This document shows positions 6,749 to 15,213 of a DNA stretch of 33,367 nucleotides, piece after piece; position 1 is the first letter of the stretch, and each line of letters begins with the position of its first letter. The stretch covers positions 1 through 33,367 of the forward strand of contig DASVTZ010000118.1 of NCBI GenBank assembly GCA_036387335.1, written 5' to 3'. The translations under genes and the position numbers were made by a program. The notes under the pieces are model-generated. The model saw only the letters and a list, made by a program, of their open reading frames with translations, was not told where the DNA came from and searched no databases. The stretch is from Longimicrobium sp. Its GTDB lineage: Bacteria; Gemmatimonadota; Gemmatimonadetes; Longimicrobiales; Longimicrobiaceae.

Positions 6749-9355
6749 ATGCTGGGCACCCTTCTCCTGGCCGGCGCCGTTGCCCTGGCGGCGCCGGCCT
6801 CGGACAGCACGAACGCCGTCCGCCAGGTAGCCGCGTACCGCCTCACCCCCACCGCCGGAGCCCCCACCCTCGACGGCCGCCTGGACGACGCCGTCTGGAT
6901 GGCCGCGGACACCATCGGCGGCTTCACGCAGCGCGAGCCCAAGGAGGGCGAGCCCTCCCGCTTCCGCACGGTGATGCGGGTGGCGTTCGACAACGAAGCC
7001 GTCTACGTGGCGGCCCGCGCCTACGATCCCGAGCCCAACAAGATCTCCGCGCAGCTCACCCGCCGCGACGAGGACTCCTCCAGCGACTGGCTGATGGTGG
7101 GCTTCGACTCCCGCCACGACCGGCGCACGGCGTACATCTTCGCCGTGAACCCGGCGGGCGTGAAGCGCGACATGACCATCGCCGACGGCGCCAACGACGA
7201 CACCGGGTGGGACGCGGTATGGTCCGTGGCGGTATCGCGCGACTCGCTGGGGTGGACGGCGGAGTACCGCATCCCCCTCTCGGCGCTGCGTTTCGCGACA
7301 GGCGGCGACGGCGTGTGGGGCTTCCAGGCGCTGCGCGTGGTGCAGCGCGAAAACGAGCAGTCGTACTGGTCGCCCGTCAAGCGCGACGAGCCGCGCCAGG
7401 TGGCCCGGTTCGGCGAGCTGCGCGGGCTGAGCAACCTCCCCGCGCCGCGCCGGCTGGAGCTGCTTCCGTACACCGTCTCCGGCGTCACCCGCGCGCCCGG
7501 CGACGAGGCGAACCCGTTCTACTCGTCCAGCGAGATCCGCGGCTCGGTGGGGCTGGACGTGAAGTACGGCGTCACCTCCAACCTGACGCTCGACGCCACC
7601 TTCAACCCCGACTTCGGGCAGGTGGAGGCCGATCCGTCCGAAGTGAACCTCAGCGCCTTCGAGACCTTTCTCTCCGAACGCCGCCCCTTCTTCACCGAGG
7701 GCGCGGACATCTTTCGCTTCGGCATCGGCCTGGGCGATGGGGACGGCGGCAACGAGTCGCTCTTCTACTCACGCCGGGTAGGCCGCGCTCCGCGTGGCGG
7801 CGTGGACGTGCCCGAGGGCGGCTACGCGGACCAGCCGGGGCAGACGCACATCCTGGGCGCCGCCAAGCTGAGCGGCCAGATCGGGCGCGGCTGGTCGATC
7901 GGCGTGATGAACGCCCTCACCGCCGAGGAGCGCGCCACCGTGCTGGACGCCGGCGGCGCGCGCAGCGACCAGGTGGTGGAGCCGATGACCAACTACAGCG
8001 TCATCCGCGCCCGCCGCGAGCTGAACGGCGGCAAGACGCAGTTCGGCGCGGTGACCACGGGCGTCATCCGGCGGCTGGACGGCACGGGGATGGACTGGCT
8101 CCGCTCGCGCGCCTTCGCCGGCGGCGCGGACGCGCAGCACCGCTGGGGCAACGACACGTACTCCGCCCGCCTGTGGGTGCTGGGCTCGCGCATCGAGGGG
8201 AGCACCGAGGCGATCGGGAACGCGCAGGGCTCCAGCGCGCGCTACTTCCAGCGTCCCGGCCAGAGCTACCTCCGCTTCGACTCGTCGGCTACCTCGCTGG
8301 CGGGGTGGGCGGGGAGCTACGACGTGGCCAAGGTGAAGGGAAAGTGGCAGGGCGGCTTCCTGGGCTCCATCCGCTCCCCCGGCTTCGAGACCAACGACCT
8401 GGGCTTCCAGCGCGCGGCGGACGAGATCGTGAACGTCTTCTGGATGCGGCACATCCATCACACGCCGGGGAAGGTGTTCCGCGACTGGAACCTGGGCGGC
8501 AACGCCTGGGAGGCGCGCAACTTCGGGTGGGAGCGCGCCGGGCGGGCGCTGAACGTGAACGGCTCCGCGCGCTTCCTCAACTACTGGAACGCGTGGGGCG
8601 GCGTGGAGCGCTCCTTTGGCGGATGGGACACGCGCGCGCTGCGCGGCGGCGCCGCCATCCTGGAGCCGGGCGGCCTCAGCGGGTGGATGGGCGGGAGCTC
8701 GGACGACCGTAAGCGCCTCACGGGCGAGGCCGGCTTCAACTGGGGCCTGCGCGACGAGGACTCCGGCTGGCGCTACAGCGTCTCCGCCGGCCTGGGATGG
8801 CGCCCGACGCCCTCGCTGCGCTTCTCCGCGTCGCCGTTCTACTCGCGCTACAACACGGCGTGGCAGTACGTGGATGCGCCGGAGGTGGCGGGCACGACGC
8901 GCTACGTCTTCGGCGAGCTGGACCAGCGCACGTTCGGGATGTCGGCGCGGGTGAACAAGACCTTTTCGCCCACGTTCTCGCTGCAGCTCTACGCGCAGCC
9001 GTTCATGAGCGCGGGCAGGTACGGCGGCTTCCGCGAGCCCACCGCGCCGGGTGCCGGGCGCTTCGCGGACCGCTTCACCCCGCTCACCGTCACGCGAGAC
9101 GACGACGGCTACGATGCGGGCGCCTTCCGCTTCGGCAACCCGGACTTCAGCGTGCGCGACTTCAACCTGAACGCGGTGGCGCGCTGGGAGTACCGGCCGG
9201 GCTCCACGCTCTTCCTGGCCTGGTCGCACTCCCGCGGCGGCTCGGACGACGTCACCGACGGCCAGTTCCGCTTCCGCCGCAACCTCGACGCGCTCTGGAA
9301 CACCGAGGCGTCGAACGTGGTGATGCTGAAGGCGAACTGGTGGGTGAGTTTCTGA
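6749..9355 (+). CDS. DUF5916 protein: CBM9-like domain plus predicted outer-membrane barrel
   Basis: 868 aa; AGGAG at 6736-6740 sets the ATG at 6749. A short, uncharged signal-like N-terminus (MLGTLLLAGAVALAAP) precedes a family-9 carbohydrate-binding-like domain at ~30-220 (PTLDGRLDDAVWMAA...GGFTQREPKEGEPSRFRT, then AVYVAARAYDP and WTAEYRIPLSALRF). DUF5916 follows: LDVKYGVTSNLTLDATFNPD, FGQVEADPSEVNLSAFETF, LSERRPFFTEGADIF. The C-terminal half alternates aromatic and polar residues and ends WWVSF, a terminal Phe typical of BAM-inserted barrels. Function of the family is not established; uptake or binding of glycans is a guess from the CBM9-like fold. It is 75 bases after the DUF4097 gene, so probably within the same unit. 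Confidence 0.9.
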   Translation: MLGTLLLAGAVALAAPASDSTNAVRQVAAYRLTPTAGAPTLDGRLDDAVWMAADTIGGFTQREPKEGEPSRFRTVMRVAFDNEAVYVAARAYDPEPNKISAQLTRRDEDSSSDWLMVGFDSRHDRRTAYIFAVNPAGVKRDMTIADGANDDTGWDAVWSVAVSRDSLGWTAEYRIPLSALRFATGGDGVWGFQALRVVQRENEQSYWSPVKRDEPRQVARFGELRGLSNLPAPRRLELLPYTVSGVTRAPGDEANPFYSSSEIRGSVGLDVKYGVTSNLTLDATFNPDFGQVEADPSEVNLSAFETFLSERRPFFTEGADIFRFGIGLGDGDGGNESLFYSRRVGRAPRGGVDVPEGGYADQPGQTHILGAAKLSGQIGRGWSIGVMNALTAEERATVLDAGGARSDQVVEPMTNYSVIRARRELNGGKTQFGAVTTGVIRRLDGTGMDWLRSRAFAGGADAQHRWGNDTYSARLWVLGSRIEGSTEAIGNAQGSSARYFQRPGQSYLRFDSSATSLAGWAGSYDVAKVKGKWQGGFLGSIRSPGFETNDLGFQRAADEIVNVFWMRHIHHTPGKVFRDWNLGGNAWEARNFGWERAGRALNVNGSARFLNYWNAWGGVERSFGGWDTRALRGGAAILEPGGLSGWMGGSSDDRKRLTGEAGFNWGLRDEDSGWRYSVSAGLGWRPTPSLRFSASPFYSRYNTAWQYVDAPEVAGTTRYVFGELDQRTFGMSARVNKTFSPTFSLQLYAQPFMSAGRYGGFREPTAPGAGRFADRFTPLTVTRDDDGYDAGAFRFGNPDFSVRDFNLNAVARWEYRPGSTLFLAWSHSRGGSDDVTDGQFRFRRNLDALWNTEASNVVMLKANWWVSF

Positions 9356-9360
9356 ACGGA

Positions 9361-9392
9361 AGTGCGTGAGTGCGTTAGTGCGTGAGTGCGTG
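9361..9392. repeat. Four tandem AGTGCGT(G/T) octamers after a stop codon
   Basis: AGTGCGTG, AGTGCGTT, AGTGCGTG, AGTGCGTG in direct succession, starting six bases after the DUF5916 stop. The junction AACGGAAGTGCGT is the same as after the anti-sigma stop at 5534, so the two arrays share their left boundary. The complementary half seen at 5622-5653 is missing here. Confidence 0.85.
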
Positions 9393-9455
9393 AGGGGGAC
9401 GGGCCAGGGCGGCGGACAGGGGACGGGAACAGCAGGCTGGACGTCACCTACAATT

Positions 9456-9648
9456 TGTCATCCTAAGAGAGCCGCCTCTCCGACGCCTGCTGGGCACTGA
9501 GCACTGCGCGGCGAACGAAGGATCTAGCCGGCGAGGCACGAGGACAGCGGGTCATCGCGAGCCCCTCGTCACGCGCGGTAGATCCTTCGCTCCGCGCCAC
9601 AGTCTGGAGCACGGGAAAGGGCGGTGACGCGCGTCGCTCAGGATGACA
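9456..9648. repeat. MITE-like element, copy 1
   Basis: 193 bases bounded by imperfect inverted ends: TGTCATCCTAAGAG (9456-9469) and CTCAGGATGACA (9637-9648). Inside lie conserved blocks GAAGGATCTAGCCGGCGAGG (from 9517) and TAGATCCTTCGCTCCGCG (from 9579), themselves inverted around GAAGGATCTA. A second copy, in opposite orientation, is at 24414-24598. There is no coding frame. No clear target-site duplication was found. Motifs of the GTCATCCTGAG...GATCCTTCG type are widespread dispersed repeats in unrelated bacteria. Confidence 0.8.
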
Positions 9649-9675
9649 AAGGTTGGGGGATGCCGTGATTCCCGA

Positions 9676-9730
9676 GACGGCTTCAGCCGTCTTCCCGTCG
9701 TACCAGCCGGGGGCTTCAGCCCCCGGCGCC
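9676..9730. repeat. CTTCAG double-hairpin repeat
   Basis: ACGGCTTCAGCCGTCTTC, then CCGGGGGCTTCAGCCCCCGG: two adjacent short stems. It matches 3880-3934 in order, spacing and orientation, with compensatory stem changes (GGCTTCAGCC kept; GGGGATTCATCCCC against GGGGCTTCAGCCCC). Paired changes suggest the RNA or DNA hairpin is what is conserved. Confidence 0.75.
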
Positions 9731-9757
9731 GGCCCCTGCGCCGGCCCCGGACCGTCC

Positions 9758-9797
9758 GCACCAACGCACCAACGCACCAACGCACCAACGCACCACC
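9758..9797. repeat. Five tandem GCACCAAC octamers
   Basis: Four exact copies of GCACCAAC from 9758 to 9789 and one variant (GCACCACC) at 9790-9797. The unit differs from the AGTGCGTT arrays but has the same period of eight. No function is evident. Confidence 0.9.
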
Positions 9798-9800
9798 ATG

Positions 9801-9827
9801 GGGCACGGAGATTAAGTCTCCGTGCCC
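9801..9827. other. Perfect 11-bp hairpin upstream of selO
   Basis: GGGCACGGAGA and TCTCCGTGCCC pair around a TTAAG loop. The sequence after it (TATGTGTCTTTGTGG) is T-rich but lacks an uninterrupted U tract, so termination is possible but not certain. It lies 80 bases before the selO start and could also be in its leader. Confidence 0.6.
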
Positions 9828-9906
9828 TATGTGTCTTTGTGGCCTGGCGGGCGTGGGTTGTGCGAGGGAGGTGCTCCACACCCAAGCATGACCGGAGCTC
9901 CAGACC

Positions 9907-11367
9907 ATGGTTCAACCTCCTTTCGACAACAGCTACGCGCGGCTTCCCGACCGCTTCTTCGCCCGCGTGGCGCCCACGCCGGTTGCGGCGCCGCGGCTGA
10001 TCAAGGTCAACGCGCCGCTGGCGGCCGAGCTGGGCCTGGATCCGGACTGGCTCGCCAGCGACGAAGGCGTGCAGGTGCTGGCCGGCAACCTCGTGCCCGC
10101 GACCTCCGAGCCGATCGCGACCGCGTACGCAGGGCACCAGTTCGGCGGGTTCGTGCCCCAGCTGGGGGACGGCCGCGCGATCCTCCTCGGCGAGGTGATT
10201 GACAGCCGCGGGGTGCGCCGCGACGTGCAGCTCAAGGGCGCCGGCCCCACGCCCTACTCGCGGCGCGGCGATGGAAGGGCCGCGCTGGGGCCGGTGTTGC
10301 GCGAATACCTGGTGAGCGAGGCGATGGCGGCGCTCGGCATCCCCACCACGCGCGCGCTCGCAGCGGTGATCACCGGCGAAAGGGTCAGGCGGGAGACGAT
10401 GCTTCCCGGCGCGGTGTTCGCCCGCGTCGCCTCCAGCCACATCCGCGTGGGCACCTTTCAGTTCTTCGCCAGCCGCGGCGATGTGGAGGGGCTGCGTGCG
10501 CTCGCGGACCACGTCATCGCCCGGCACTACCCGGACGCGGCCGGCGCGGAGCGGCCGTACAAGGCGTTCCTGGCCGCCGTCGCGCGGGCGCAGGCCGAGC
10601 TCATCGCCCAGTGGCTGCTGGTGGGGTTCATCCACGGCGTGATGAACACGGACAACATGTCGGTCGCCGGCGAGACGATCGACTACGGGCCCTGCGCCTT
10701 CATGGACGAGTACGACCCGGGCGCCGTCTTCAGCTCCATCGACGTCCAGGGCCGCTACGCCTACGCCAACCAGCCGTCGATCGCGCAGTGGAACCTGGTG
10801 CGGCTGGCGGAGTGCCTCCTCCCCCTGCTCGCCGACACGAACGAGGCCGCGGCGGACGAGGCGAACGAGGCGCTGGACGCCTTCGCGCCGGTCTTCGAGC
10901 GGGCCTACCACGCGGGACTCGCGCGCAAGCTGGGCCTGCTCACGCAACGCGAGGGCGACCCGGAGCTCGCGCGCGACCTGCTGGAGGCGATGGCAAGCGG
11001 GATGGCGGACTTCACCCTCACCTTTCGACGGCTCAGCGAGGGCGACGACGAGGGCGTGCGCAGCCTCTTCGGCGTCCCCGCCGCCTTCGACGAATGGGCG
11101 CAGCGCTGGCGTCGGCGCCTGGAGGAGGAGCCGGGTGACGAGGAGACGCGCCGCGCCGCCATGCTCGCCGCCAACCCCGCCTTCATCCCGCGCAACCATC
11201 GCGTGGAGGCGGTGATCCGCGCGGCCGTGGACCGCGACGACTTCGCGCCCTTTGAGGAGTTGCTCGCGGTGCTGGCGAAGCCATTCGAGTCGCAGCCGGG
11301 CTTCGAGCATTACATGGAGCCGCCGGCCGCGCACGAACGGGTGCACGCGACGTTCTGCGGAACGTAG
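9907..11367 (+). CDS. selO: Protein adenylyltransferase SelO (YdiU/UPF0061 family)
   Basis: 486 aa pseudokinase-fold enzyme that transfers AMP from ATP to Ser/Thr/Tyr of target proteins, linked to redox stress. Visible signatures: [39 protein letters not shown] with the nucleotide-binding Lys110, and [20 protein letters not shown] with catalytic-type Asp249/Asn250 and metal-binding Asp259. The protein ends FCGT, keeping the near-terminal Cys that replaces the selenocysteine of eukaryotic SelO. GGAG at 9894-9897 supports the ATG at 9907. Length is normal for bacterial members. Flanked on both sides by repeat-rich gaps, so likely transcribed alone. Confidence 0.95.
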   Translation: MVQPPFDNSYARLPDRFFARVAPTPVAAPRLIKVNAPLAAELGLDPDWLASDEGVQVLAGNLVPATSEPIATAYAGHQFGGFVPQLGDGRAILLGEVIDSRGVRRDVQLKGAGPTPYSRRGDGRAALGPVLREYLVSEAMAALGIPTTRALAAVITGERVRRETMLPGAVFARVASSHIRVGTFQFFASRGDVEGLRALADHVIARHYPDAAGAERPYKAFLAAVARAQAELIAQWLLVGFIHGVMNTDNMSVAGETIDYGPCAFMDEYDPGAVFSSIDVQGRYAYANQPSIAQWNLVRLAECLLPLLADTNEAAADEANEALDAFAPVFERAYHAGLARKLGLLTQREGDPELARDLLEAMASGMADFTLTFRRLSEGDDEGVRSLFGVPAAFDEWAQRWRRRLEEEPGDEETRRAAMLAANPAFIPRNHRVEAVIRAAVDRDDFAPFEELLAVLAKPFESQPGFEHYMEPPAAHERVHATFCGT

Positions 11368-11384
11368 GCGGGCGCCTTGTTGCG

Positions 11385-11510
11385 GGCGACTGAAGTCGCT
11401 GCAACGAAAGCACAAAGTCCGCCTGCGCGGACTCGAATCCGAGGATCAGCCGCGGCCGCGTAGTCCCCGCAGGGAGACTTCCCGCGGTTGTTGCCGCGAC
11501 TTCAGTCGCC
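11385..11510. repeat. Inverted pair of GCGACTTCAGTCGCC-type repeats
   Basis: Left unit 11385-11433 begins GGCGACTGAAGTCGCTGCAA and ends AGTCCGCCTGCGCGGACT; right unit 11461-11510 contains CTTCCCGCGGTTGTTGCCGC and ends GACTTCAGTCGCC. They are the same repeat in opposite orientations, starting 17 bases after the selO stop. A further relative is at 4030-4084. The pair would give a large secondary structure at the transcript end. Confidence 0.75.
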
Positions 11511-11587
11511 AGGCGCCAGGCAGCGCACGGCACTTGCAACGACCGCGGCCCGCTGTTCAACGGGTACGCGAGCCAGGGAGAAGGTCT

Positions 11588-13117
11588 ATGAGATCATCGG
11601 AAAGGTCCGTGTCGGTGTGGGAGACGACCAACCCGCAGCCGGAGTTCCCCCCGCTGCGCGGCGAGGCGGAGGCGGACGTGTGCGTGGTGGGCGCGGGGCT
11701 GGCCGGGATGACGACCGCGTACCTACTGGCCCGCGAAGGGAAAAAAGTCGTGGTCCTTGACGACAACGGGATCGGCGGGGGGGAGACGGGGCAGACGACG
11801 GCACACCTGGCCAGCGCCCAGGACGACTACTACCACGTCCTCGAAAAGGTGCACGGCGAGGAGGGCGCGAAGCTCATCTACCAGAGCCACCAGGCCGCCG
11901 TCGACCGCATCGGCGAGATCGCCACGGCGGAAGGGATCGAGTGCGACTACCAGCACGTGGACGGCTACTTCTTCCTGGCGCCCAACGAGACCCCCGACTT
12001 CCTGCAGACCGAGCTGGACGCCGCCCGCCGCGCCGGCGCGACCGTGGAGATCGTGGAGAAACTCCCCGTCCCGTTCGACAGCGGGCCGGGACTCCGCTTC
12101 TCGCGGCAGGGGGAGTTCCATCCGCTCAAGTACCTTGAGGGGCTCGCCCGCTGCATCCAGCGCGACGGGGGACGCATCCACACGCGGAACCACGTGCTTG
12201 AGGTGGAGGGCGGCGACCGGCCGGCGGCGCGCGGCGAAGGGTTCGAGGTGCGCGCGGGGGCGGTGGTGGTGGCCACCAACTCGCCGATCAACGACCGGCT
12301 TACCATCCACACGAAGCAGGCGCCCTACCGCACCTACGTCATCGGCGCGCGCATCCCCACGGGCTCGGTGCAGCACGGGCTCTACTGGGACACGCTGGAG
12401 CACTACCACTACGTGCGCCTCGCCCGCATCCCCGGCGACCTGACGCACGAGATGCTCGTGGTGGGCGGCGAGGACCACAAGACGGGGCACGAGAACGACA
12501 TGCAGATCCGCTTCGACCGGCTGGAGGCGTGGACGCGCGAGCGCTTCCCCATCGAGCAGGTGACGCTGCGCTGGAGCGGGCAGGTGCTGGAGCCGATGGA
12601 CTTCATCGGGTTCATCGGGCGCGACCCCGGCGGCCAGAAGAACGTGTACATCGCCACCGGCGACAGCGGGCAGGGGATGACGCACTCCACCATCGCGGGC
12701 ATCCTGATCTCGGACCTGGTGCTGGGGCGCCCCAACCCGTGGGAGAAGCTCTACGATCCGAAGCGGAAGACGATCTCCACCGACTCCGTGAAGGAGTTCG
12801 CGATGGAGAACGCGGACGTGGCCATCCAGTACACCGACCTGCTGCCGCTGGGCGGCGACGTGAAGTCGGCCGACGACATCGCGCCGGGGACGGGGGCGGT
12901 GCTGCAGCGCGGCCTGCACAAGGTGGCCGCCTATCGCGACGAGAGCGGCCAACTGCACGAGCACTCCGCCATCTGCACGCACCTGGGATGCGTGGTGCAG
13001 TGGAACGGGCTGGAGCGGAGCTGGGACTGTCCCTGCCACGGCTCGCGCTTTGCCACCGACGGCGCGGTCCTGAACGGGCCTGCTCCACACCCCCTCAAGA
13101 AGCTGGAAGGCGAATGA
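11588..13117 (+). CDS. FAD-dependent oxidoreductase (DAO fold) fused to a C-terminal Rieske domain
   Basis: 509 aa. The FAD-binding Rossmann motif VCVVGAGLAGMTTAYLLARE lies at ~34-53, followed by GIGGGETGQTTAHL. The middle is a D-amino-acid-oxidase/GlpO-like domain. A second nucleotide-contact motif (NVYIATGDSGQGMTHSTIAG) precedes the C-terminal Rieske [2Fe-2S] domain with C463-T-H465-LGC and C481-P-C483-H484-GSRF; both Cys/His pairs are intact. No signal peptide, so cytoplasmic. The substrate is unknown; relatives are annotated only as glycine/D-amino-acid oxidases with Rieske centre. GGGAGAAGG at 11576-11584 supports the start. It overlaps the HAD gene by ATGA, so the two are coupled. Confidence 0.92.
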   Translation: MRSSERSVSVWETTNPQPEFPPLRGEAEADVCVVGAGLAGMTTAYLLAREGKKVVVLDDNGIGGGETGQTTAHLASAQDDYYHVLEKVHGEEGAKLIYQSHQAAVDRIGEIATAEGIECDYQHVDGYFFLAPNETPDFLQTELDAARRAGATVEIVEKLPVPFDSGPGLRFSRQGEFHPLKYLEGLARCIQRDGGRIHTRNHVLEVEGGDRPAARGEGFEVRAGAVVVATNSPINDRLTIHTKQAPYRTYVIGARIPTGSVQHGLYWDTLEHYHYVRLARIPGDLTHEMLVVGGEDHKTGHENDMQIRFDRLEAWTRERFPIEQVTLRWSGQVLEPMDFIGFIGRDPGGQKNVYIATGDSGQGMTHSTIAGILISDLVLGRPNPWEKLYDPKRKTISTDSVKEFAMENADVAIQYTDLLPLGGDVKSADDIAPGTGAVLQRGLHKVAAYRDESGQLHEHSAICTHLGCVVQWNGLERSWDCPCHGSRFATDGAVLNGPAPHPLKKLEGE

Positions 13118-13776
13118 CGGTACGCGCGGCGATCCTGGACATCGACGGGACCCTGATCGACAGCAACGATGCCCACGCCCAGGCCTGGGTGGACGTGGGG
13201 AAGGAGATGGGCTTCGACATCGAATTCGGCCACGTGCGCCGCCTGATCGGGATGGGCGGCGACAAGGTCCTCCCCGAGCTCACCGGGCTCGAGGACGATT
13301 CCGACGAGGCGGAGAAGGTGAAGAAGCGCCGCGGCGAGATCTTCCGGGAGCGCTACCTCCCCTCGCTGCAGCCCTTCCCGCAGGCACGCGAGCTTCTGGA
13401 GCGCTTCCAGGCGGACGGGATGGTGCTGGTGGTGGCCACGTCGGCCAGCAAGGACGACATGGGGAAGCTGCTGGAGAAGGCGGGGATCAAGGACCTCATC
13501 GAGGAGAAGACCTCGCAGTCCGACGTGGAGGCCTCGAAGCCCGACCCCGACGTCATCGAGGCCGCCGTGGAGAAGGCGGGGTGCAAGCCTTCCGAGGCGG
13601 TGATGCTGGGCGACACGCCGTACGACGTGGAGGCCGCGCGGCGTGCGGGCGTCCCCTGCGTGGCCCTGCGCTGCGGCGGCTGGGACGACGAGGAGCTCAG
13701 CGACGCCGTAGCCATCTACGACGACCCCGCGGACCTGCTGGCGAACTACGCGGAGTCCCCGTACTCGCGCGGCTGA
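13114..13776 (+). CDS. HAD-superfamily phosphatase (phosphoglycolate phosphatase-like)
   Basis: 220 aa. All four HAD motifs are present: I, AAILDIDGTLIDSND with nucleophile Asp9 and Asp11; II, VVATSAS; III, EASKPDPDV with Lys; IV, MLGDTPYDV. A helical cap sits between motifs I and II, as in subclass I enzymes such as phosphoglycolate or beta-phosphoglucomutase-type phosphatases. The substrate cannot be read from sequence. The start overlaps the upstream oxidoreductase stop (ATGA at 13114), implying stoichiometric expression and perhaps a linked pathway. Confidence 0.92.
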   Translation: MTVRAAILDIDGTLIDSNDAHAQAWVDVGKEMGFDIEFGHVRRLIGMGGDKVLPELTGLEDDSDEAEKVKKRRGEIFRERYLPSLQPFPQARELLERFQADGMVLVVATSASKDDMGKLLEKAGIKDLIEEKTSQSDVEASKPDPDVIEAAVEKAGCKPSEAVMLGDTPYDVEAARRAGVPCVALRCGGWDDEELSDAVAIYDDPADLLANYAESPYSRG

Positions 13777-13840
13777 ACAGCAGTCTCACGCGGAGGCGCG
13801 GAGAATGCGGAGAGAAGCACTCCCACGAAGCTTCAAGGCG

Positions 13841-14065
13841 ATGACCCAAGAGCCGGTCGTACACAGTCATCCCGAGATCCTGGGCGGCACGCCGGTGTTC
13901 GTCGGGACGCGGGTGCCGGTCCAGGCGCTGCTGGACTACCTGGAGGAGGGGGACACCATCGACAGCTTCCTCGATGCGTTCCCGACCGTGGCGCGCGAGC
14001 AGCCGGTCAGCTTCCTCCGTCAGGCGACACAGGCGCTCCTGGAGCGTTCTGGAGAGCCGGAGTAG
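13841..14065 (+). CDS. DUF433-family protein
   Basis: 74 aa from ATG 13841, or 86 aa from an in-frame ATG at 13805. DUF433 signatures: HPEILGGTPVFVGTRVPVQA, LLDYLEEGDTIDSFLDAFPT. The fold is a small winged-helix; members are often antitoxin-like partners of PIN or DUF5615 toxins. No such toxin adjoins: the gene sits between a HAD phosphatase and a hairpin terminator. The shorter start is preferred because family members begin a few residues before the His-Pro-Glu motif; AAGG lies close upstream of it. Confidence 0.8.
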   Translation: MTQEPVVHSHPEILGGTPVFVGTRVPVQALLDYLEEGDTIDSFLDAFPTVAREQPVSFLRQATQALLERSGEPE

Positions 14066-14069
14066 GCGT

Positions 14070-14075
14070 TACATT
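14070..14075 (+). promoter_or_regulatory. Possible -10 element (TACATT) ahead of the EamA gene
   Basis: TACATTCC lies five bases after the DUF433 stop. The same TACATT occurs before polA (23246-23251, minus) and TATCTT occurs before the M1 peptidase gene (15162). If real, the hairpin at 14097-14123 would be in the EamA leader, making it a possible attenuator. No good -35 is visible. Confidence 0.22.
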
Positions 14076-14096
14076 CCAGCGAGATGCGCTTGGTGA

Positions 14097-14134
14097 GAGG
14101 GGAAGAGGCCAGCTCTTCCCCTCGTTCGTTTTAC
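14097..14134 (+). terminator. Rho-independent terminator hairpin
   Basis: GAGGGGAAGAG and CTCTTCCCCTC form a perfect 11-bp stem around a GCCAG loop, followed by GTTCGTTTTA. It lies 31 bases after the DUF433 stop and 28 bases before the EamA ATG. It most simply ends the oxidoreductase-HAD-DUF433 transcript. Confidence 0.75.
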
Positions 14135-14151
14135 GATGAAGGGCGGATCGG

Positions 14152-15084
14152 ATGGCGACGACGCGGCGGGAGATCGAGGCGGGGCTGGGGGCGGAGGCCA
14201 CGGGGCCGGTGCCGGGGTGGGGGTGGACCGAGAGCGCGCTGGCGATGATGGTGCTCGTGTGGGGCGTCAACTTCGCCGTGGTCAAGAGCGCGCTGGCCGT
14301 CTTCGAGCCGCTCGCCTTCAACGCGATGCGCTTCGTGGTTGCGTCGGTGTTCGTGGGGATCGTGCTGCGCGTGCAGGGCGCGCTCGTGCTCCCCGAGCGG
14401 CGGCACCTGGCGCGCATCGTGGCGCTGGGGCTGCTGGGGAACGTGGCCTACCAGATGTGCTTCATCCTGGGCCTGGCGCGCACCCGCGCGGGGAGCGCCG
14501 CGCTGATCCTGGCGCTCACGCCCATCCTGACGGCCTTCTTCTCGATGCTCACCGGGCACGAGCGCCCGGGGTGGCGCACCTGGGCCGGCGCCGCGCTCTC
14601 CGTGCTGGGGATCGGGCTGGTGACGGGGGCCGGCGCGCTGCTGGAAGGGCACGCCGCGCTCGTAGGGAACCTGATCCTCGTGGTCGCGGCGGCGGTGTGG
14701 GCGCTCTACACCGTGGGCGCGCGGCCCATCGTGGATCGCTACGGCTCCATCCAGACCACCGCGTGGACGCTGTGGGTGGGGACCATCGGCCTGGTGGCGC
14801 TCGGGACGCCCGCCCTCCTGTGCCAGCGGTGGGAAGTGGTCGGCGCGAAGGCGTGGGGCGGGCTCTTCTTCTCCGCCCTGTTCGCAATCGGGCTCGCGTA
14901 TCTCATCTGGTACCGGGGCGTGGAGCGGATCGGGAACACGCGGACGGCCATCTTCTCCAACCTGACGCCCGTGGTCGCCATGATCGCGGCCGCGGTGCTG
15001 CTGAAGGAGAGCCCGACCGGCTGGGCCGTGCTCGGCGCCGTGCTCACGCTGGGGGGCGTGATGGTGGTGCGGGCGGACCACTAG
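14152..15084 (+). CDS. EamA/DMT-superfamily exporter (10-TM)
   Basis: 310 aa. Two tandem EamA domains of about five hydrophobic helices each are visible: the first from ALAMMVLVWGVNFAVVKSAL to about residue 160, the second from GNLILVVAAAVWALYTVGA to the C-terminus. Typical motifs include WGVNFAVVKSAL near the start, ARTRAGSAALILALTPILTA at the end of repeat one, and RIGNTRTAIFSNLTPVVAMI in repeat two, both matching the duplicated drug/metabolite exporter pattern. Substrate unknown; related proteins export amino acids or metabolites. The long charged N-terminal tail (~25 aa) before helix 1 is unusual but there is no better later start. Confidence 0.92.
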   Translation: MATTRREIEAGLGAEATGPVPGWGWTESALAMMVLVWGVNFAVVKSALAVFEPLAFNAMRFVVASVFVGIVLRVQGALVLPERRHLARIVALGLLGNVAYQMCFILGLARTRAGSAALILALTPILTAFFSMLTGHERPGWRTWAGAALSVLGIGLVTGAGALLEGHAALVGNLILVVAAAVWALYTVGARPIVDRYGSIQTTAWTLWVGTIGLVALGTPALLCQRWEVVGAKAWGGLFFSALFAIGLAYLIWYRGVERIGNTRTAIFSNLTPVVAMIAAAVLLKESPTGWAVLGAVLTLGGVMVVRADH

Positions 15085-15161
15085 CACGGCGGGCCCGACG
15101 CTGCCGTCGAGGTGCGCCCGCCGCGGCGAACGCTCGTCTGGCGGGCCCCGCACGCGAGGCG

Positions 15162-15167
15162 TATCTT
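15162..15167 (+). promoter_or_regulatory. Possible -10 element (TATCTT) for the M1 peptidase gene
   Basis: GTATCTTGC stands out in a very GC-rich gap, 47 bases before the ATG at 15214. TTG-ending TAnnTT boxes also appear before polA. No convincing -35 was seen, so this is a candidate only. Confidence 0.3.
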
Positions 15168-15213
15168 GCGCGCACCGAACACCTTGCAAACCCAGACGAC
15201 CCCACGTGTGACC

